A DNA stretch of 64,000 bases, taken from Caecitellus pseudoparvulus. Taxonomy: Eukaryota; Bigyra: Bicosoecida. Shown piece by piece: positions 59,859 to 64,000 of this stretch (its first letter is position 1; each line of letters starts with the position of its first letter). Location of the stretch: positions 1,178,001 to 1,242,000 of the forward strand of contig CBFFRQ010000018.1 in assembly GCA_965644315.1 (NCBI GenBank), written 5' to 3'. The position numbers were made by a program, and so were the translations under genes. Under the pieces are notes generated by a model. It had not been told where the DNA came from and searched no databases. It saw only the letters and a program-made list of their open reading frames with translations.

Positions 59859-60734
59859 CGCCGGCTGGCACAGCAGCATGCAGGCGTGCTCGCCCCACGT
59901 GTGACGGGAGAGCCTGAACCCCACGCTGGCACTGTGCTGGGCCAGCCCCTTGGCCAGCCGCCCTAGCAGCTGCTCCACGCCCGGCACACAGTCCGGGTCA
60001 CTCACCACCAGCACCGTGGGCGGGGTGCTGGGGCTCCTCTGCCCGCCACGCATGAGGGCTAGCAGCGTCGCCTGCAGCCCCGGCAGGGCGTGTCTGGAAT
60101 ACACCACGTCACACGCCAGCACCAGGCCCACGGGGGGCGCTGCCGCCAGCACCGTCTCCTCCGCCCCGGTCCCCCACGCCAGCCCCATCACGGGCGGCGG
60201 GCCGTGGCCGGTGTCTGCCAACAGGCCTGCCAGGGCGGCACGTGCGGCGTCCACCTTGGCGGGATGCTCCGTTGCCACCGCTGCGTGCCCGCTGTCCACG
60301 GCAAAGGCACAGGGCAGGGCATGCCCCGCCCCAACTTCCAGCACTGCCCCAGCCGCCAACGCCACTCGCACAGCTGTCACCACCGGGTGCTCGGGGCTGC
60401 TGGTGGGAGGCTGCACAGCCCCCGCCAGCACCTGCGTCGCCACCACAGCGCCAGCCCACAAAATGCTGCTGCCTTCGCCGTCTGCCTCCAGTGGCTTCTC
60501 GCGCAGGCGCAGCAAGTGGCCACTCGTGGGATGCAGCACTGCCCGGCAGTGACACCCGGTGCCAGGCTCAAATGCGCCGAACGACGCTGCCAAGTCCCCC
60601 GGGCCGCGCAGCGCACCCACGTCCTCTGCCCAAATAAACTCGCTCAGCGGCGGACCGGCAGCCCCGCCGTGGACAATACGTAGCAGGCGCCCTTCACGAC
60701 CTCGGCTGGGGTCACTTGCCGCCATGCGAGCCAC
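59820..60734 (-). CDS. METTL21-like class I methyltransferase
   Basis: Single exon, about 305 residues from MARMAASDPSRG; the second Met (60725) is equally possible. The SAM-binding core is AGAVLEVGAGHALPCAFAVD, then VATEHPAKVDAAR, and the family's D-x-V-Y post-II motif appears as LACDVVYSRHALPGL. This set is typical of METTL21/METTL22-type lysine methyltransferases of cytosolic proteins such as HSP70 or eEF2; the substrate is not predictable. The next internal Met is beyond the SAM motif, so the start must lie at 60725-60734, which overlaps the upstream same-strand ORF. Confidence 0.78.
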   Translation of the reverse strand: MARMAASDPSRGREGRLLRIVHGGAAGPPLSEFIWAEDVGALRGPGDLAASFGAFEPGTGCHCRAVLHPTSGHLLRLREKPLEADGEGSSILWAGAVVATQVLAGAVQPPTSSPEHPVVTAVRVALAAGAVLEVGAGHALPCAFAVDSGHAAVATEHPAKVDAARAALAGLLADTGHGPPPVMGLAWGTGAEETVLAAAPPVGLVLACDVVYSRHALPGLQATLLALMRGGQRSPSTPPTVLVVSDPDCVPGVEQLLGRLAKGLAQHSASVGFRLSRHTWGEHACMLLCQPASGAATGGTGECS

Positions 60735-61102
60735 CCTCCACCAAACTTCCCATCCACGCCTGCGTCTCAGGCGACTTCAACGCCGCGTAGGCAGGGGCGC
60801 CCAGTGCCCCAATGACAAGTCCTGCCCAAGCGCCGGTCCAGGGCCGTCTCCCTGCATTGCATCACACGCTGTGCGTGCTGCAATGCACCGCGCACGATGC
60901 GGAAATCGCTCAGCCGACACGCACCTAGAGCCCCCCACAGGGAAAACGTCACGCCACTCGCCACAAACCAGTTCACACTGCACTCTGGCTGGCCGCTTGT
61001 GTACGCTGCCACTTGCTCCGTTGCCAGGAACACAGACGTGAACAGCGCCACTCGGCGAGCCCGCCCAACACCAGCCAGCCGCTGCACAGAAGGCCAGCTC
61101 AT
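60712..61102 (-). CDS. Small membrane protein with two hydrophobic segments, unknown
   Basis: Exons 61102-60925 and 60851-60712 give 105 residues. The join (LWGALG|RRPWTG) restores a frame with a second hydrophobic stretch (AWAGLVIGALGAPAYAAL), after a first one in NWFVASGVTFSLWGAL. Hydrophobic, Arg-flanked and short, it could be an organellar inner-membrane protein. I do not recognise it. The 73-nt intron contains GCGGAAATCG (reverse). Its TGA overlaps the start of the same-strand methyltransferase ORF by 14-23 bases. The acceptor is chosen from phase and hydrophobicity, so the 3' half is less certain. Confidence 0.55.
60899..60908 (+). promoter_or_regulatory. GCGGAAATCG element in small membrane-protein intron
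   Basis: Antisense, 16 nt after the donor. It is also ~165 bases upstream of the methyltransferase start, so it could serve that ORF. Confidence 0.45.
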
Positions 61103-61368
61103 GTCCACTGGCACAAGCCCCGAGGCAGCGTGCGAAGGGAGTCTTTGCTAGGGCACTCCACACTCACGAGCTCCGTGACGTGATGGGGAGGGTTTGAATT
61201 GTGCCATCCTGGTGGCAATGCTGCTGCGAGCCGTGGAGAGTTTGAGGTTGTCGAGCACTCGCTTGTGCTGGCTCAAACCCCAATGCCCACGACCGCGAAC
61301 AGCAACACTTTGCCTTGCACCTGTGTAAGGCGTGTGTGTGATCAGCTTGCGCCTGTTCAAGCACAGCC

Positions 61369-63655
61369 ATGGCGAGCCTGGCGTCAGCGGGACACGGCGC
61401 CGCGTCGGCGACCGAGACACAGCGCCTGGCCAGCATCGCCCAGGCCGTCACGCAGGCACCCGAGGTGAGTTGAGGGGGAGCTTTCTGGCTTGAAGTATGA
61501 TGCCTACGAGCATATATGGCCCCCATCCGCTTACTGCAGCGCTTCTACCGCCCTGATGAGGAGCTAGCGAGGGATTTGCGGGAGGCTGTGAAGCTGGCTT
61601 TTGACGCAGGTGAGTGCCGACGCAGGCGGGGCTCCAGCTCGTGACAGAGGCAGAGCACGCAACTATTCACTGCGCAGGTGCACACAGTGCGTGTGTGACA
61701 GTGCCCCTTCCGGAGCTGTACGTGGATGGCTTCGATGCGGACCAGATTTGGGAGGAGTTTGAGGTGCAGGTGCGGAAATCGAAGGCGGCAGCGTTCCGCC
61801 AGCACAGCCCGCCGCACTGTGCTTGACGCGCTGCGCTGCGCAGCACAAGGGAGCGTTGGGCGCCCTGGACAAGCGCTTGGATGTGTTGTTGGGCCGGCTG
61901 GAACAGGTGTCCCTCCCCTCCGCTTTGGTGCCTCGGCACCTGCCAAGCGCCGATGTGGCGCAGCATTCCTCGTCAGACTCGGGCAGCGTGGGCAGCGCAG
62001 ACAGCTCTGACAGCACAGACAGCTCGCAAGACCTGGACCACGGCAGTGACCGCACAGACACTGAAGCAGAGCCGGGCGAGGAGGCCCTGCAGGACCTGGT
62101 GGCGGACATGGACGCCTTCGACGCAGCGCACCAGGGGCTGGCGCTGGAGGGCGCTGACGAGGATGGTGACGACTTGATCGACTACTCCAAGCCTGTGCCG
62201 CAGGCAGGCGGCAGTGGGCAGCCCATCATGTACGAGGACTTCTTCGGCCCCCGGCCGTCGGGGGGGCGCGCCGCGTCTGCCGCTGCTGCGGGCGACTTCG
62301 GGTCGGACTCCGAGGGGGATGATGACTCTGACGGCAACGCAGGCATTGCTGCGTTGGGCGGCGCGGACAGCGAGGAGGAGGACGCCATTGTGAACCACCT
62401 GCACGAGGAAGGGCGGGCTGGCGACGAGGAGGGGGAGGCCAGTGACAGCGGCTCGGAGTTCGACGTGGACGATGGCGGGGCGGTGGGCACCCGCGCCGGC
62501 TTGCACTTCCCCGTGCGCTCTGAGCGCCCCGCAGAGACGCCAGAGGTGCTGTCGACCTTCCAGAAACGCCAGGCTGCCCTGGCGCGGGAGGTGGCGGAGC
62601 TGGAGGAGGCGGCAGTGGCGTCCAAGACGTGGGAGCTGCAGGGTGAGGTGGGCGGGAAAACGCGCCCCGTGAACAGCCTCCTGCACGCGACGCTGGACAC
62701 AGAGGCGCGGCGGAAGCTGGCGCCGGTGGTCACGCCAGCCTCCACGAATGCCCTGGAGGAGCTCATCAAGCAGCGCATTCGCGACGAGGCGTGGGACGAC
62801 GTGGAGCGCCGCGTGCTGGACTCTGAGGCTGCGGCACTGCAGGCGAAGAAAGACCTGCCTGACGTGTCCACGAGCGGGGACAGGGCCGGCCTGGGTGAAG
62901 TGTATGCGAAGGAGTACGAGAAGCGCGTGATGGGCGTGGCGGAGGAGAGCGAGGAGAGCAAGGTGGAGGTGGAGGTGGCGGGGCTGTGGGCTGCGTTGTC
63001 GCGGAATTTGGACGCGCTGACCAACTTTCATTTCACGCCCATGCCCGCCGTGCCCGAAGCCGGCATCGCCGTCAAGCCCGGCGTGGCAGCTGTTGCCATG
63101 GAGGAGGCGCTGCCTGGCGCCGTGGCAGCTGACGCGGCCCAGGCGCCGGAGGAAGTGCACGCACCTGCGCGCGGCCACGGCAACGCGGCGGCGGAATTGA
63201 CCTCTGCGCAGCGCAAAGCCCACCGCCGCGCCGCCAAGGTGGCAGGGCGCAAGCGCCGCCGCGAGGCTGCAGCACAGGACGCCCTGCGTGCCGCCGCCGA
63301 CCCCAAGCGCGCCAAGGCCTCTGCCGACGCTCGCATGCGGGAAGACCTGGCGCGGAACAAGGCAGTGTCCCTGGCCGCTGGACGGGGCCCTGCTGCTGCC
63401 GCCGCCGCTGGTGCTGCTGGGAGGGGGCAGCTGGCTGACGTGGCGACGTCAGGTCACATCAAGTCTGGCGCCCTCTTCAGCGCCCTGCAGGCAGAGGCCC
63501 AGAGCAAGATCGCACGTGCAGCTGGCACGGCCGGCCGTGGCGCTGGTGCGGCGCCAGCTGGCAGCGCCGACGGTGCCGAGCTGCGGCGTAGCAAGAAGAA
63601 GCGCGGCAAGGGCGGCAGGGGTGCTGCCTCCAAAGCCGCTGGCCTGCGCCTGTGA
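61369..63655 (+). CDS. MPP10: MPP10, U3 snoRNP / SSU processome protein
   Basis: Exons 61369-61464, 61540-61609, 61678-61769 and 61844-63655 encode 689 residues. LPELYVDGFDADQIWEEFE spans exon 3 and is a family hallmark. Then come an acidic Ser/Asp region, IDYSKPV...YEDFFGP, RPVNSLLHATLDTE, ELIKQRIRDEAWDDVERRV, LGEVYAKEYEKRV, LDALTNFHFTPMP, EEVHAP and ELTSAQRKAHRRAAKV. MPP10 forms a complex with IMP3 and IMP4 and is needed for 18S pre-rRNA cleavage in the nucleolus. The C-terminus is basic, Lys/Arg-rich. Intron 3 begins GTGCGGAAATCG, so the recurrent element overlaps its splice donor. Confidence 0.95.
61772..61781 (+). promoter_or_regulatory. GCGGAAATCG element at MPP10 intron 3 donor
   Basis: Starts two bases into the intron; its first G is the third intron base, so the donor reads GTGCGG. 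Confidence 0.5.
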
Positions 63656-63678
63656 ATGCACAGACCCCTCCCCCCCCC

Positions 63679-64000
63679 TCACAGGGCCTGCATGTGCTCG
63701 GTGAGGAAGGTGAGGCCCTCCTCCAGGCCCTCCCCTGACGTGGCAGACATGCCCTGCACCGCCCAGGTGCGCTCCCCGAGCAGCGCCGGCAGACCCAGCT
63801 CCGCCTGCACCTCCTCTACCGCCGCCGCCGCGCCCGCGTCTGACTTGTTGGCCACCACGAGGCACGGCACGCCTTTCAGGTCCGGGGACTCTAGCACGGA
63901 AGCCAGCTCTGCTGCGGCGGCGGGGAAGCGCTCCCGGTCGGTGCTGTCCACGACGAAGATCAGGCCTTGGGTGCCGGCGAGGTGGTGGGACCAGTGCGGG
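63679..64000 (-). CDS. ARF-like small GTPase, C-terminal half (partial)
   Basis: The frame runs off the window edge; the last ~107 residues are visible. PHWSHHLAGTQGLIFVVDSTDRER matches the region after the switch II of ARF/ARL GTPases, NKSD is the guanine-specificity motif (ANKSD), and SATSGEGLEEGLTFL is the G5/C-terminal part. ARF-family proteins act in vesicle coat recruitment or ciliary traffic; the member cannot be assigned without the N-terminus. Convergent with MPP10, 23 bases apart. Confidence 0.87.
   Translation of the reverse strand, partial: PHWSHHLAGTQGLIFVVDSTDRERFPAAAAELASVLESPDLKGVPCLVVANKSDAGAAAAVEEVQAELGLPALLGERTWAVQGMSATSGEGLEEGLTFLTEHMQAL

Noticed and set aside
1-64000. 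tRNA genes, CRISPR arrays, transposons, telomere repeats
   Set aside because: No T-loop/anticodon pattern, direct-repeat array, transposase-like ORF or telomeric repeat was seen by eye.

Overview
The window is nuclear DNA from a compact, strongly GC-rich eukaryote, most likely a unicellular green alga. The reasons are an AP2/ERF DNA-binding protein, a plant-type NPH3-like BTB protein, short (about 55-150 nt) GT-AG introns with gtgcgt-type donors, alanine-rich proteins and a very dense gene layout. I cannot name the genus. No tRNA, rRNA, transposon or CRISPR array was recognised.

Layout. 1-7.9 kb (minus): the N-terminal ~2,640 residues of a giant IP3-receptor-like protein preceded by two Cache sensor domains; its C-terminus lies outside the window. 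7.9-10.2 kb: no convincing gene. 10.2-24.1 kb: an ankyrin-SAM-kinase, an AP2 protein, an SLC43-like transporter, a coiled-coil protein, deoxyhypusine synthase, a GT69-like glycosyltransferase, and RCL1, whose long second intron carries two box C/D snoRNAs. 24.2-25.5 kb: a non-coding, spliced-looking stretch that holds at least three more box C/D snoRNAs and reads as a snoRNA host gene. 25.5-34 kb: an ARM-like protein, CIAO1, DBP8/DDX49, RRP9 and an S33 peptidase. 34.2-42.2 kb: an HIBCH/mS47-like protein with an alanine-rich extension of more than 2,000 residues. 42.4-50.3 kb: three lineage-type proteins of unknown function. 50.3-64 kb: a second glycosyltransferase, SIL1, an NPH3-like BTB protein, VPS33, a TPR protein, a METTL21-like methyltransferase that overlaps a small membrane-protein ORF, MPP10 and an ARF-like GTPase (partial).

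Themes. Four small-subunit-processome factors (RCL1, DBP8, RRP9, MPP10) and at least five snoRNAs share 64 kb. Several snoRNA guides can be matched by eye to conserved 18S and 25S segments. A 10-base element, GCGG(A/T)A(A/C/G)T(T/C)G, recurs in either orientation just upstream of start codons or inside early introns of most genes and is probably a shared promoter element. Convergent genes are often 11-50 bases apart, one pair overlaps in coding sequence, and one same-strand ORF pair overlaps in a way that suggests a bicistronic transcript.
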